DNA from: Priapulus caudatus | Taxonomy: Eukaryota > Priapulida > Priapulimorpha > Priapulimorphida > Priapulidae | Direction: 5' to 3' | NCBI RefSeq assembly: GCF_000485595.1 | Contig: NW_014577089.1 | Span: 31,834-52,864, forward strand | DNA: 21,031 nucleotides | In this document: one piece after another, positions 1 to 9,358 of the stretch | Layout of the letters: every line of letters starts with the position of its first letter | How positions within the stretch are numbered: the stretch's first letter is position 1 | The notes under the pieces: model-generated | What the model was told of the DNA's origin: nothing | Databases searched by the model: none | Seen by the model: only the letters and a program-made list of their open reading frames with translations | Position numbers and translations under genes: made by a program

Positions 1-53
1 CCCAGCGGAGATTAATTAGCAATTGCTAACAGAGCACGTTGTTTGTTGCACAG

Positions 54-209
54 AGCCTGCGCCAGAGTGTATCAAGCTGGCAGCAGAGGTGTGGGAGCTG
101 GACAAACAAACCGAAACTGCGGATTCTGCTGCAGAACTAAAGCTCAGGACGCTCACAGTCGCCCAGGTAGCGACCAGCCCCTAACATCAAGTGCATACTA
201 GCTGCTCAG
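54..209 (+). pseudogene. Inverted degraded copy of exon 9206-9358
   Basis: Acceptor TTGCACAG|AGCCTG and donor CTCAG|GTAACATAAAC are both retained, but the 156 bases between them carry several indels relative to the 153-base intact exon. CTGCAGCAGAGG has become CTGGCAGCAGAGG, and AACAAACTC has become AACTAAAGCTC. The coding frame is broken repeatedly. The loss of frame without loss of splice sites or accumulated substitutions fits sequencing error better than decay. Confidence 0.85.
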
Positions 210-401
210 GTAACATAAACAGAACCTCTTGAACATCGTAACATGAACACTCCTCAGGTTAGGATATGCCAGCGGTCACATACCAGTAGGCTGCCAGCAT
301 TACATAATAGAGTGGATTCGCGGCAGAGGAAGTATATTTATCCGTATATCTTAAGTATATGTATGCTTTATAACTTCTTATACACATCATGCAGCCTTAT
401 G

Positions 402-1347
402 CCCTGTCACATCATTGCCGATTTAGAACAGCGTATTGCCGGACGTATCAAAAATCTCTCTAAAAACGACTGGCATATCGCTGAACTATGCGATGTTTTT
501 TTCAATTTGGTCGTATACATAGCGTTTTCAATACGATGTTGGACGTATACTTAAGCGTCATTAGTAACGATATATAGAAGTTTCGATACTTATAAGATAC
601 TTATACCCACGAATCGGGCTTATGTGTTGCCGGTCGTTCACAACTTATGCCCAACGATAGTCTAACTTATGCTAGGCGGCGCGGTAGCGCTATCGACCGA
701 CGTATCACCGTGCTGCGCAGGGCCTATAAAACGGCTGCCGCTCCGACGATTCTAAATCCATAACGCACTAGACATCACAGTATCAACATCACCGTCGCAG
801 TATCAACATGCGCAATACCATTTTTTATATTACCGAATTCCCCTAACACGCTGCCAATCGCATTATAACGGTAGCTGTAGTTAGAAACACGTTCAGTAGT
901 TCTGTGGTGCGTCCGGAAAGTCAATACCTCTACAAACGTCAATTATGCGTTGGAGATATAGTTACACATAGGTTCAAAGCAGCGTTAACTCATAAGTTAG
1001 AATAAGTTTTGGGTACGCTAGACATTATCTCGACGGTATTTTCGACTTATGAGTAACTTACAAGTAACGTGTGTGAACGTGTGTCAACGATCGCATTAAC
1101 TTACCTACAACTTATTGGCCGGCGCGTATGCGGACGTATAAGCATGCTCAAAATTTTCCGACGAGCGCTCGCGTACTACACGTATACCAGCGTCTTTCAG
1201 CGTGCTTCGCGTGCTTCAAGCGTGCTTCAGCGTGCTCTTTAACTTATATCAAAAGCTTACCCATAACTTATTCGACGTACGCCAGCGTATTCCCAATTTT
1301 TTGATACGTCCGGCATACGCTGGCTAAATCGTCAATGTGTGACAGGG
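402..1347. mobile_element. About 946-bp DNA-transposon-like insertion with about 50-bp terminal inverted repeats
   Basis: This segment interrupts the left-arm copy of the intron between CAGCCT and AGTAA and is missing from the matching intron of the right arm (near 8960-8970). Its ends are inverted repeats. The left end begins CCCTGTCACA and continues through CGATTTAG and GCCGGACGTATCAAAAA (402-454). The right end, read on the minus strand from 1347 to 1298, gives CCCTGTCACA, CGATTTAG and GCCGGACGTATCAAAAA at matching spacing. A target duplication of about 8-9 bases is suspected but blurred by errors. No transposase was seen, so it is non-autonomous. The interior is rich in AACTTAT and CGTAT words and has a 10-11 bp tandem repeat (CAGCGTGCTT) at about 1188-1241. 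The superfamily is not assigned. Confidence 0.75.
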
Positions 1348-1649
1348 TCCACTTGGGCAAGTAATGGGCTTGCGATGACCGTCCGGTGGTTAATAAACCG
1401 CAGACGTAGCCAGGAACTATCATTAGTTTAATAACTGGCTTGGGCGAGGGTCTGACAAGGTAAAACTTATTGTCAAGCATCTGGCTCAGTTCAGAGAAGG
1501 ATATTGACACTTGCTTACGATACTAGGCAACTAAAATGCAATATTTGAATTGCTTGCCGTTGATCTAGGGCTAGGTATAGAGACTAGTAGAGTAGTAGTA
1601 GTAGTGCGCTAATTTATTGTACTAACGGTAAATTGTTTGTTTTTGTTAA

Positions 1650-2003
1650 GGCTCCCCTACTGAGGGAGCATCAACTACGTCTAATGGAACCCCACCCGGG
1701 TAACGCAATCGGAGCAGCTGTTTACATTCTGTTAAGCAGACTTGACGCAGTCAAGTCAGAGGGTGCCGTTCACTTGTTATCGGCCCGAAAAACTTGCCCA
1801 CCACACCGCCCACCCTTTTATTGCAAATTGACTACTGGGCAGTCAGAGATGAGCTTACAACAGAATGCTGCAGAGCCCACTAATCAGTATCAGTCTACCT
1901 ACAGTCGCTGAGCAAAGCATCAGAAGAGCAGCTTTGAATCACTTGGGCCGGCAGCCTTGCTGCAGCAACTACAGCAATTTACCTCAGGAATTTCAATTGA
2001 CAT
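1650..2003 (+). pseudogene. Inverted degraded copy of exon 8383-8709
   Basis: Between TTGTTAAG|GCTCCC and CAT|GTAAAT this copies the Ser/Gln-rich linker exon. About 20 or more single-base insertions break the frame, and there are few substitutions. The length is 354 against 327 bases. Fragments such as LTTGQSEMSLQQNA remain readable in one frame before the next slip. Confidence 0.87.
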
Positions 2004-2410
2004 GTAAATATATTATTTTTTATTACTTTTAATTACTTTCATTAATTATACGGTCGTTCTATTAATGTTTCGGGATAAAAGGAGAATGATGACTGTAGAA
2101 TATTTGCTATGATTCAACACATGTCTGCAACTGTTAGAATTGGCTGTCGCAACATAATTTATTAATAGCCTTATCTGATATGTGTGTAATTGGAATAATA
2201 CTAAAAATGATCTTGTAATTTCGCGCAATAAATGCTGATAGTAGTGTGAATTTATAACAAAGCATTTACGCGAAAGAAACGAACTAAAGTGGCAATTACT
2301 TTCAGCATTATAGTAAATACTCATAAGTTTATTCACTTATTATTTTTCAACCCGTTCGCTTTTCATGTTTCATGTTGCATAGAGCGTTGGCCGTCTCGCC
2401 TCCTCCACAG
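2004..2410. other. Inverted copy of the intron 8016-8382
   Basis: AT-rich sequence matches the reverse complement of 8016-8382 with scattered indels, and includes the shared block TGCTGATAGTAGTGTGAATT. Near its 3' end (about 2350-2395) it has extra bases and differs more. It ends at the acceptor TCCTCCACAG (2401-2410). I see nothing coding. Confidence 0.75.
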
Positions 2411-4965
2411 GCCGCACCCTCGGTGTGCTACGTTGGCCAACACCCATGTCATCTATGTCCGTGTACCGACCGACCAGGCTCATGCTACGCATGCGTTAAC
2501 CGCGCAACGGTGGCATGATACCCCGAGTGGCCAAACGCACGGTCGCCGACGACGATGGACGTCGACGCCCGCCGCCGCTGCGCCCACGGCAAGCGCCGCG
2601 GCAGAAACACCCGGAATTTTTCCCGCCGTACAGCCGTCGCTACTCAGAGGCAAATAACGGTTGTTCGTTTCACGACGAGGCGCGCTGAGGTTGTCCAGCC
2701 CGAGAATAGACGCCGAGCAGCGGCGCAACACGTCGCGGCGGCAAGGTGGCGCGCAGCGCGGCGCGGGGACGAGCGCGCCGCCCCGTCGTGCTGGGCGGCG
2801 TCCGAAGGGCGCGCGGCCAAAGGCGGAGGCCGCGGGGCACCTCCGCTCATGAAGCTGCCGGCTGAACGTCGACATGGGACTTCTACAGCAGGACCGAGGT
2901 GTGCAACTAGCCGACCAGTGGCAAGGAGAAGACCGACGAGGACCCGGCGCCCGCCGCCGCAGCCGGCGAAGGACGGCAGCTCCGGCCAGCTTCCGCTGCG
3001 CCGAAGCAGGTGGCGCGACCGCGGACGGGCGACAGCGTCGTACTGGCGCGGCGAGCTTCTGGCGCTGTCCGACTCGCTCGGGGTCCGCGCGCGGGGCGCC
3101 AAGCGGTGACCGCCCGAGATCGCTCGGAGAACTACAGGCAGCGCTGTCGGCTGTCGCTGAGCGAGCTGCTGCGGACCGCGAGCGGTTCGTCGGACGCATC
3201 CTGCGCTTGTCGCCATCTTCCTCCTTACTGCTACTGCAACCGCACCTCTCGCGCTCAGCCTCACCGACTCGGCCGTGCTTGGGCTAGCGAAGCTCGGCAT
3301 GCAGCTGGGCAGCCAGCTGCACCGCAGACTTGCAGACGACGCAGCCGCGGCCTGCGTCGCACGGCGACGCAGCCAGTCGGGGAGCGGGCGGACCCGGTGG
3401 CTGCCCGCCGCGTGCAGCGCGCAGGAGGAGATGCTGTCGTCGAAGCGAGGCAAGTACTCGCGCGGTGACGGAGGCTTTAGCTTGAGCGCGGCGACGCGAA
3501 GGTCGGGTCACCTGCGGAGCATAGGGGCCACCTGCTGAGCGCGGGTCGCAGACAGAGCGCCGCAGCTCGCCGACCGCTACGGCGCGAACTCGGAGATCCA
3601 CAACAGTCGGTCGTGAAGAACGGCGAGATCTTTGCGTGCAGGTCGAGGCGGCGCCGGCGGCAAGGCCTGGACGATGTCGCCGCCCTCGCGGCTTGCAGCA
3701 GGCAGCAGCTGACCGCCTCCTTTGCCCGACGCGGCGTCAAACTCCCTCTGTCATCCGGACCGGGAAATCCCCGACGATGAGACGGAGGCCCGCGGCGGGG
3801 CAGGGGGTGCGCGAGCGGGGGCGAGACGAGGCGGGGTGTCGTCGGACAGCCCCGACCGCACGCCGACGAACGGCTGCGAAGGAGGGAGGCTCTACTCCTA
3901 CCCGCCGCAGGCAACTTGGAGATGATGAAGCCGGTTGCGCGGGCGCGGATGTGCGCGCCGATTCCGCCCACGCGAGCCGCCGAGCCGTCGCCTGAACGAG
4001 CGAGAACGGTCCGAGCGTTTAAAGTCGAAGCGCGCCCGCGGCGACGCCCCGCGACCTCCACCGCCGCGAGCGACGGAGGCGGCGCGGGGTGGCCGACGGT
4101 AAAAGGGCGCGTCGCGGCGAGGTGGCGCCGGCGAGCGCAGGAACCGGCGGGCGGATGCGGGGAGGCAGGACGCGGCTGCTGCGTCGTCGCGGCGCAGCTT
4201 CCGAGGCGTGCGCCAAACGAAGTCGTGCACAGTTCGCAGATCTCGCAGGAGGGCGGTGAGCGCCGGCGTCGAGCGCCGAGACGACGAGCGACGCTGCTGC
4301 TGCGTCCGCGCAGGAGGGCGCTCGCAGCCCTTTCCCGGCGAGCAGGAGTAGCGTGCGTCACATGCGCGTACGGTTCTATTTGTTGTGGGACCGGGTGGAC
4401 CGTCTCGCACAGCGGCGCAGCGGTTGCCAGCGACGACGCAGGCGAGGAAGAGCGCGCGTCGCCGGCGGAGCGCTGGCGACGGCAGCTGATAGGGGAGCCG
4501 TGAGAGGGATACTCGACGCTGTCAAGCGCGGTCAGCGGACGTCGTCGCGAAAGCCTACTGACATCCGCAGCCGCACCGCACTAGCCGGCAAAGAGCGCAG
4601 GCAGCTTGCACAGCTCGGGCAAAGCAGGGCAGCTAGCAGCCGCACAGTCGCGGCAAAGCACAGCAGCCGCATAGCCGCGAAGCAGGGGCAGCAGGCAGCA
4701 GGCAGCAGCACAGCCCCGCGAAGCAGCAGCTGCAGGCGTACGACGAGCGGCGACGGGCATCGGCGAAACTGGGAGGTGTACGCGTAGCGACCCGCCTGCT
4801 GCCAGGAGCTGTCGAGTCCGAAAGACGGGGCAGCGTCGCGCGACTGCTGCGCACAGTCCCGCGCAGCTTCTACGTCGTCGGCCGTCGCGTACGCACGCGA
4901 GAGCCCCGCGGCTCGCTGCAGAGCCGCGCGTCGTATCCGTCCAGCCGATCAGGACGAGCGCCGCG
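2411..4965 (+). pseudogene. Inverted degraded copy of the giant exon
   Basis: This starts just after acceptor CCTCCACAG and follows the large exon to the PRGSLQS..SYPSS segment at about 4890-4965. Recognisable landmarks include CTCATGAAGCTG (about 2846), TTCTACAGCA (about 2880), CCGACGAGGACCCGG (about 2933), GAGATGATGAAGCCGGT (about 3918) and the Gln-repeat tract (4590-4735). All six frames are interrupted because of the indels. The long Arg/Pro/Ala-rich ORFs here are frame-shifted shadows and do not encode real proteins. Confidence 0.88.
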
Positions 4966-5439
4966 CCGGGCGCACTCCCCTAAGCGTCTGGCTCGCGTCG
5001 CCGAAGCGCGCGCCGGCGTGCTGGCACCGGCGCCACTTCGGTGAGTCTCCGAGGGAGGAGATGGTGATGGCGGTCGCCGCCGACGGGCCAGCCTCGCGGT
5101 GGCACAATGGTCCGCGCCGCTCCCGCCGGCGGGCGAGGCGAGCCGCGACGCGCGCGGATCGTTCTCGTGCGGCGAACGTCGGCGCGGGGCGTCGGCCGCC
5201 GCGCAGCGCAAGTCCGAGCAGCGCTGCCGGGGCGGTACGGGGCGGCGGCCGCGGACCGGCTTCATCGACCCTCTCCGGAGTATCGCCTCCGCAGCATGGA
5301 CGACCTGGCAGCCGTGGGGCGGCGGCGGTGCGGCGGCCGGCGGCGGCGCGGTGACTCGAGCACGGAGTCGGCAGCGAGCGCCTCGCTGCAGTCGCACCCT
5401 GAGCGCGGAGCGCGTGCACCGCCTGCGCGGCGTGTTCGA
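4966..5439. other. Unique GC-rich spacer between the inverted arms, probably coding
   Basis: This 474-base segment is present once. Its two halves do not match each other when one is reverse-complemented, so it is not part of the palindrome. It may be the continuation of the large exon. On the plus strand, which is the sense direction of the left arm, a frame gives SPEYRLRSMDDLAAVG and, after an Arg/Gly run, GDSSTESAASASLQSHPERG (about 5270-5410). That looks more protein-like than the minus-strand frame LAADSVLESPRRRRPPHRRR, which ends at a stop near 5262. I cannot decide strand or frame because the surrounding sequence is unreliable. Confidence 0.45.
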
Positions 5440-5703
5440 TACGGCGGCGGCGGCAGCGCTCGTCTTGATCGGGCTGGACGGATACGAGCCGCGCGGGCTC
5501 TGCAGCGAGCCGCGGGGGCTCCGGTGGTACGGCGGCGGCGGCAGCGCTCGTCTTGATCGGGCTGGACGGATACGAGCCGCGCGGGCTCTGCAGCGAGCCG
5601 CGGGGGCTCCGGTGGTACGGCGGCGGCGGCAGCGCTCGTCTTGATCGGGCTGGACGGATACGAGCCGCGCGGGCTCTGCAGCGAGCCGCGGGGGCTCTGG
5701 TGG
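5440..5703. repeat. Three tandem copies of an 88-bp GC-rich unit
   Basis: Copies run 5440-5527, 5528-5615 and 5616-5703. The first two are identical over essentially the whole unit, and the third differs near its end (CTCTGG instead of CTCCGG). The unit encodes the SPRGS..SYPSSPIKTSAAAAA segment of the large exon. Because 88 is not a multiple of 3, each extra copy shifts the reading frame. The noisy left arm seems to hold only one copy (about 4880-4965). The repeats lie exactly where the two inverted arms meet, so I read them as stutter at an assembly join; a real VNTR is possible. Confidence 0.85.
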
Positions 5704-8015
5704 TACGGCGACGGCGACGACGTAGAGCTGCGTGGGCTGTGTGCAGAGTCGCGCGGACTCTGCCCCGTCTTCTTCGGACTCGACAGCTCCTGGCAGAGCG
5801 GGTCGCTGACGCGGTACACCTCCCAGTTGTCGCCGATGCGTCGCCGCTCGTCGTCGCCCTGCAGCTGCTGCTTCGCGGGGCTGTGCTGCTGCTGCTGCTG
5901 CTGCTTCGCGGGGCTGTGCGGCTGCTGCTGCTTTGCCGGACTGTGCGGCTGCTGCTGCTGCTTTGCCGAGCTGTGCGGCTGCTGCTGCTTTGCCGGGCTG
6001 TGCGGTGGGCTGCGGATGTCAGTAGGCTTCGCGACGACGTCGCTGCCGCGGCTTGACAGCGTCGAGTATCCCTCGTCACGGCTCCCTATCAGCTGCGTCG
6101 CGCGCTCGCCCGGCGACGCGTCGCTCTTCCTCGCATGCGTCGTCGCGGCAACCGCTGCGCCGCTGTGCGAGACGGCGTACGCGCAGTTGACGACGTACTC
6201 CTGCTCTCCGCCCGACGGCGCAAGCTCGCCGCTGCGAGCGCCCCCTGGCGGCGGCGCAGCATCGTCGTCGGCCTCAACGCGGCGCTTCACCGCCTCCTGC
6301 GAGATCTGGAATGTGACGACTTCGTTTGGCGACGCCTCGGAGCTGGTGCCGGACGACGAGCAGCCGCTGTCCTGCCTCCCCGCATCCGCCCCCGCCCCCG
6401 CCGGGTTCCCTGCGTCGCCGGCGCCCCCTCGCGACGACGCGCCCTTCTTACCGTCGCCACCCGCGCGCCTCCTGTCCGCTCGCGGCGGTGGAGGTCGCCG
6501 GGGGTCGCCGGCGGGCGGCTTCGACTTAAACGCGTCGACCGTCTCGTCGTCCGGCGACGGCTCTGCGGCGTGGTTGCCCACGGCAACCGGCTTCATCATC
6601 TCCAGCTGCTGCGGCGGGTAGGAGTAGAAGCTCTCCTCCTTCGCAGCGTTCGTCGGCGTGCGGTCGGGGCTGTCCGACGACACCCCCGCCTCGTTCTCGC
6701 CCCCGTCGGACCCCCCTGCCCCCGCCGCCGGCTCCGTCTCATCGTCGGATTTCCCCGGTCCGATGACGAGGGAGTTTGGCCGCGTCGGGCAGGCGGGGGT
6801 CAGCTGCTGCTGCAGCCGCGGGGGCTGGACGTCGTCCAGGCTGCCGCGGCGCGCCTCGCTGCACGCAAAGATCTCGCCGTTCTTCACGACCGACGTGTGG
6901 ATCTCCGAGTTCGCCGCTTGGTACGTCGGCGACTCGGCGCTCGTCTGCGACCCGCGCTCAGAGGTGGCGCCCTCTGCTCCGCGGTGACCCGACCTCGCGT
7001 CGCCGCCGCTCAAGCTCAGGTCCGTCACCGGCGAGTACTTGCCCTCGTTCGACGACAGCATCTCCTCCTGCGCATTGCCACTCGGCGGCACCACCGGGTC
7101 CCGCCGCTCCCCGACTGGCTGCGTCGCCGTGCCGACGGGCCGCGGCTGCGTCGTCTGCAAGTCTGCGGTCAGCTGCTGCAGCTGAGCGAGTTCGGTGCGC
7201 AGCACGGCCGAGTCGGTGAGGCTGAGCGCGAGGTCGAGTGAGGTAGAGTAGGAGGAAGAGTTGGCGACGAGCGAGGACGCGTCCGACGACGCTCGCCGGT
7301 CGATCAGCTCGCTCAGCGACAGCGACAGGCTGCTGTAGTTCTCGAGGATCCTCGCCCGGTCACCGGTGGCGCCGCCGCGTGGCGACCCGAGCGAGTCGGA
7401 CAGTGCCAGAAGCTCGGCGCCGTACGACGCGTCGCCGTCGGTCGGTCGCGCCACCTGCTTTGCGCGCGGGAAGCTGGCGAGCTGGTCCTTCGCCGCGGCT
7501 GCTGCGGCGGCGGCGGCCGGGTCCTCGTCGGTCTTCTCCTGCCACTGGTCGGCGTAGTTGCACACCTCGTCCTTGCTGTAGAAGTCCATGTCGAGTTCGC
7601 GCAGCTTCATGAGCGGGTCCCGGCCTCCGCCTTTGCCGCCGCCGCCCTTCGGACGCCGCAGCACGACGGGCGGCGCGCTCTCCCCGCCGGCGGCGCCACC
7701 TGCCGCCGCGACGGTGCGCCGCTGCTCAGCGTCTATTCTCGGGCTGGACACCTCCAGCGGGCTCTCGTCGTGAAACGAACAACCGTTCTTGCTCTGAGGT
7801 AGCGACGGGCTGTACGGCGGATCGTCGGCCGCGGGCTTGCCGTGCCGCGGCAGCGGCGGCGTCGACGTCGTCATCGTCGTCGGCGACCGTGCGTTTGGCA
7901 CTCGGGGTATCATGCCACCGTTGCGCGTTAGCATGCCGCTAGCATGAGCCTGGTCGGGTCGGATCCACGACATAGATGAATGGGTGTTGGCCAACGTAGG
8001 CACACCAGGGTGGTG
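5616..8015 (-). CDS. NCKAP5-like: NCKAP5-like giant low-complexity exon, 3' end unresolved
   Basis: This exon opens at acceptor CTCCACAG|CAC and stays open for 800 codons to 5616. It is GC-rich and mostly disordered. In order it holds HHPGVPTLANTH, a proline/serine-rich part, the more ordered MKLRELDMDFYSKDEVCNYA (about 7550-7610), an alanine run, a Leu/Ser block (SSLSLSLSELIDR, about 7290-7345), and SSNEGKYSPVTDLSLS (about 7015-7065). That last block resembles the vertebrate MNSNEGIYSPGIKS block. Acidic, Gly/Pro-rich stretches and a Gln-repeat tract (5870-6005) follow, then PRGSLQSPRGSYPSSPIKTS. A huge exon after small coiled-coil exons agrees with vertebrate NCKAP5/NCKAP5L as I recall it. 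The frame continues open to 5262, but only through frame-breaking 88-bp repeats, so everything below 5616 is doubtful and the true C-terminus is not shown. Confidence 0.72.
5864..6008 (-). repeat. Coding CAG repeat: H-S-P-A-K-Q(n)-P tandem peptide
   Basis: On the minus strand, units of HSPAK or HSSAK followed by three to six glutamines occur about six times (SPAKQQQPHSSAKQQQQPHS and onward). This is an interrupted trinucleotide repeat within the large exon. The unit is positively charged and S/P-rich, suggesting a disordered, possibly phosphorylated linker. Such tracts vary in length between alleles. The inverted noisy copy of this tract at about 4590-4735 has units blurred by indels. Confidence 0.85.
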
Positions 8016-8382
8016 CTGTGGAGGAAGAGACGCAAGGTCATGAACATAATAAATAAAATAATAAAGTGAATAACTTATGAGTATTTACTATAATGTGAAA
8101 GTAATTGCATTTAGTTCTTTCTTTCCGTAAATTCTTTGTTATAAATTCACACTACTATCAGCATTTATTTAGCGAATTACAGGACATTTTTAGTATTATT
8201 TCATATTACACACATATCAGATATTCTATAATAAATATGTTGCTACAGCAATCTAACATTTGCAGACTGTGTTGATCATAGCAAATATTCTACATTCAAC
8301 TTTCTGCTTTTATCCGAAAACATAATAGAACGGGTATAATTAATGGAAGGTAATTAAAAGGTATTAAAAAATATATATTTAC
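8016..8382 (-). other. Intron of the NCKAP5-like gene
   Basis: Donor CAT|GTAAAT and acceptor CCTCCACAG| bound 367 bases of AT-rich sequence. The pyrimidine-rich end TCTCTTCCTCCACAG is a typical acceptor tract. No repeats or other genes were seen. Confidence 0.75.
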
Positions 8383-8709
8383 ATGGTCAATTGAAGTTCC
8401 TGAGGTAATTGTGTAGTTGCTGCACAAGCTGGGCAGTGATTCAAAGCTCTCTTCTGATTGGTTGCTCAGACTGTAGGTAGACTGATCTGATTGTGGGCTC
8501 TGCACATTCTGTTGTAAGCTCATCTCTGACTGCCCAGTAGTCATTTGCAATAAAAGGTGGTGCTGGTGGGCAAGTTTTTCGGGCGATAACAAGTGAGGCA
8601 CCCTCTGACTTGACTGGTCAAGTCTGCTTAACAGATGTAACAGCTGCTCCGATTGGTTGCCCGGTGGGGTTCCATTAGACGTAGTTTGTGCTCCCTCAGT
8701 ATGGGAGCC
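8383..8709 (-). CDS. NCKAP5-like: NCKAP5-like Ser/Gln-rich linker exon
   Basis: A 327-base exon (109 codons) runs from acceptor TTTTTTAAG|GGC to donor CAT|GTAAAT. It begins GSHTEGAQTTSNGTPPGNQS and contains QLLHLLSRLDQSSQRV, which resembles the LLQKLHSRLLDLSS motif following the coiled coil in vertebrate NCKAP5. It then contains QSTYSLSNQSEESFESLPSL, comparable to the vertebrate serine-rich block around SSSELSLSSTCSEYS. It is phase 0 at both ends and joins in frame to neighbouring exons. No catalytic domain or membrane segment is visible; the region is probably disordered and phosphorylated. A noisy inverted copy is at 1650-2003. Confidence 0.72.
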
Positions 8710-9205
8710 CTTAAAAAACAAACAATTTACCGTATAACAATAATTGCGCACTACCTACTACTACTCTACTAGTCTACTATACTAGCCCTAATCACGCAAG
8801 CAATCAATATTGCATTTTAGTTGCCTGAGTATCGTAGCAAGTGTCAATATTGCTTCTCTGAACTGAGCCAGATGCTTGACAATAATTTACCTTGTCAGAC
8901 CCTCGCCCAAGCAGTTATTAACTAATGATAGTTCCTGGCTAGTCTGCGGTTTATTACCAGCGGCGTCATCGCAGCCGTTACTGCTGAGGCTGATGATGTG
9001 TATAATGAAGTTCGTAAAGCATACATATACTTAAGATATAACGGAGTACGTATTCCTCTGCCGCATATCACTCTATTATGTAATGCTGGAGCTACTTGTA
9101 TGTGATGATGGCATTACTGTCATGTGAGCAGCTAATATGTGACGCTGGCATTATCCTAACCTGAGGAGGTGTCATGTTAGATGTTAAGAGTTTTGTTTAT
9201 GTTAC
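8710..9205 (-). other. Intron of the NCKAP5-like gene, empty-site allele
   Basis: This 496-base intron (GTAACA..TTTTAAG) contains a short TAC/CTA-rich patch at about 8751-8787 and otherwise nothing distinctive. It is the version without the 946-bp insertion present in the inverted copy. The pre-insertion site reads CAGCCTCAGCAGTAACGG on the minus strand (around 8960-8980). Confidence 0.75.
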
Positions 9206-9358
9206 CTGAGCAGCTAGTATGGCACTGATGTTAGGCTGGTCGCTACTGGGCGACTGTGAGGTCCTGAGTTTGTTCTGCAGCAGAATCCCGAGTGTTCGGT
9301 TTTGTTTTTCCAGCTCCCACACCCTCTGCTGCAGCTTGATACACTCTGTGCGCAGGCT
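9206..9358 (-). CDS. NCKAP5-like: NCKAP5-like coiled-coil exon ending the conserved N-terminal region
   Basis: A 153-base exon (51 codons, phase 0 at both ends) has acceptor TTGCCACAG|AGC and donor CAG|GTAACA. It reads SLRTECIKLQQRVWELEKQN then RTLGILLQNKLRT, ending at SAILAAQ. The vertebrate family has DLREECVKLKTRVFDLEQQN followed by RTLSILFQQRVRPT, so the match continues directly from the preceding exon and confirms the splice order. After the coiled coil the sequence turns Ser/Gln/Pro-rich (TSQSPSSDQPN). A noisy inverted copy lies at 54-209. Confidence 0.85.

Larger units (their letters stand above)
1..4965. repeat. Left arm of a large inverted duplication (error-rich copy)
   Basis: Read on the plus strand, this stretch follows the reverse complement of about 9400 down to about 5450. 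It contains the intron end before exon 9206-9358, that exon, the next intron, exon 8383-8709, the next intron, and the large exon as far as PRGSLQS..SYPSS. Differences are mainly single-base insertions with some deletions. For example CAAATGAC becomes CAAATTGAC, GACCAGTC becomes GACGCAGTC, and GACATGGACTTC becomes GACATGGGACTTC. Exons and introns are equally affected: the 327-base exon is 354 bases here. The reading frame is therefore destroyed throughout, giving meaningless overlapping ORFs. It likely continues upstream of position 1. Confidence 0.92.

Noticed and set aside
2411-4965. Long Arg/Pro/Ala-rich ORFs on both strands in the GC-rich left arm
   Set aside because: They are frame-shifted or antisense readings of the degraded copy of the large exon; GC richness removes stop codons.
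5616-7800. Long plus-strand ORFs opposite the large exon
   Set aside because: Their open frames follow from the GC-rich coding sequence on the minus strand. They lack recognisable motifs, while the minus-strand frame joins in phase to exons with clear family similarity.
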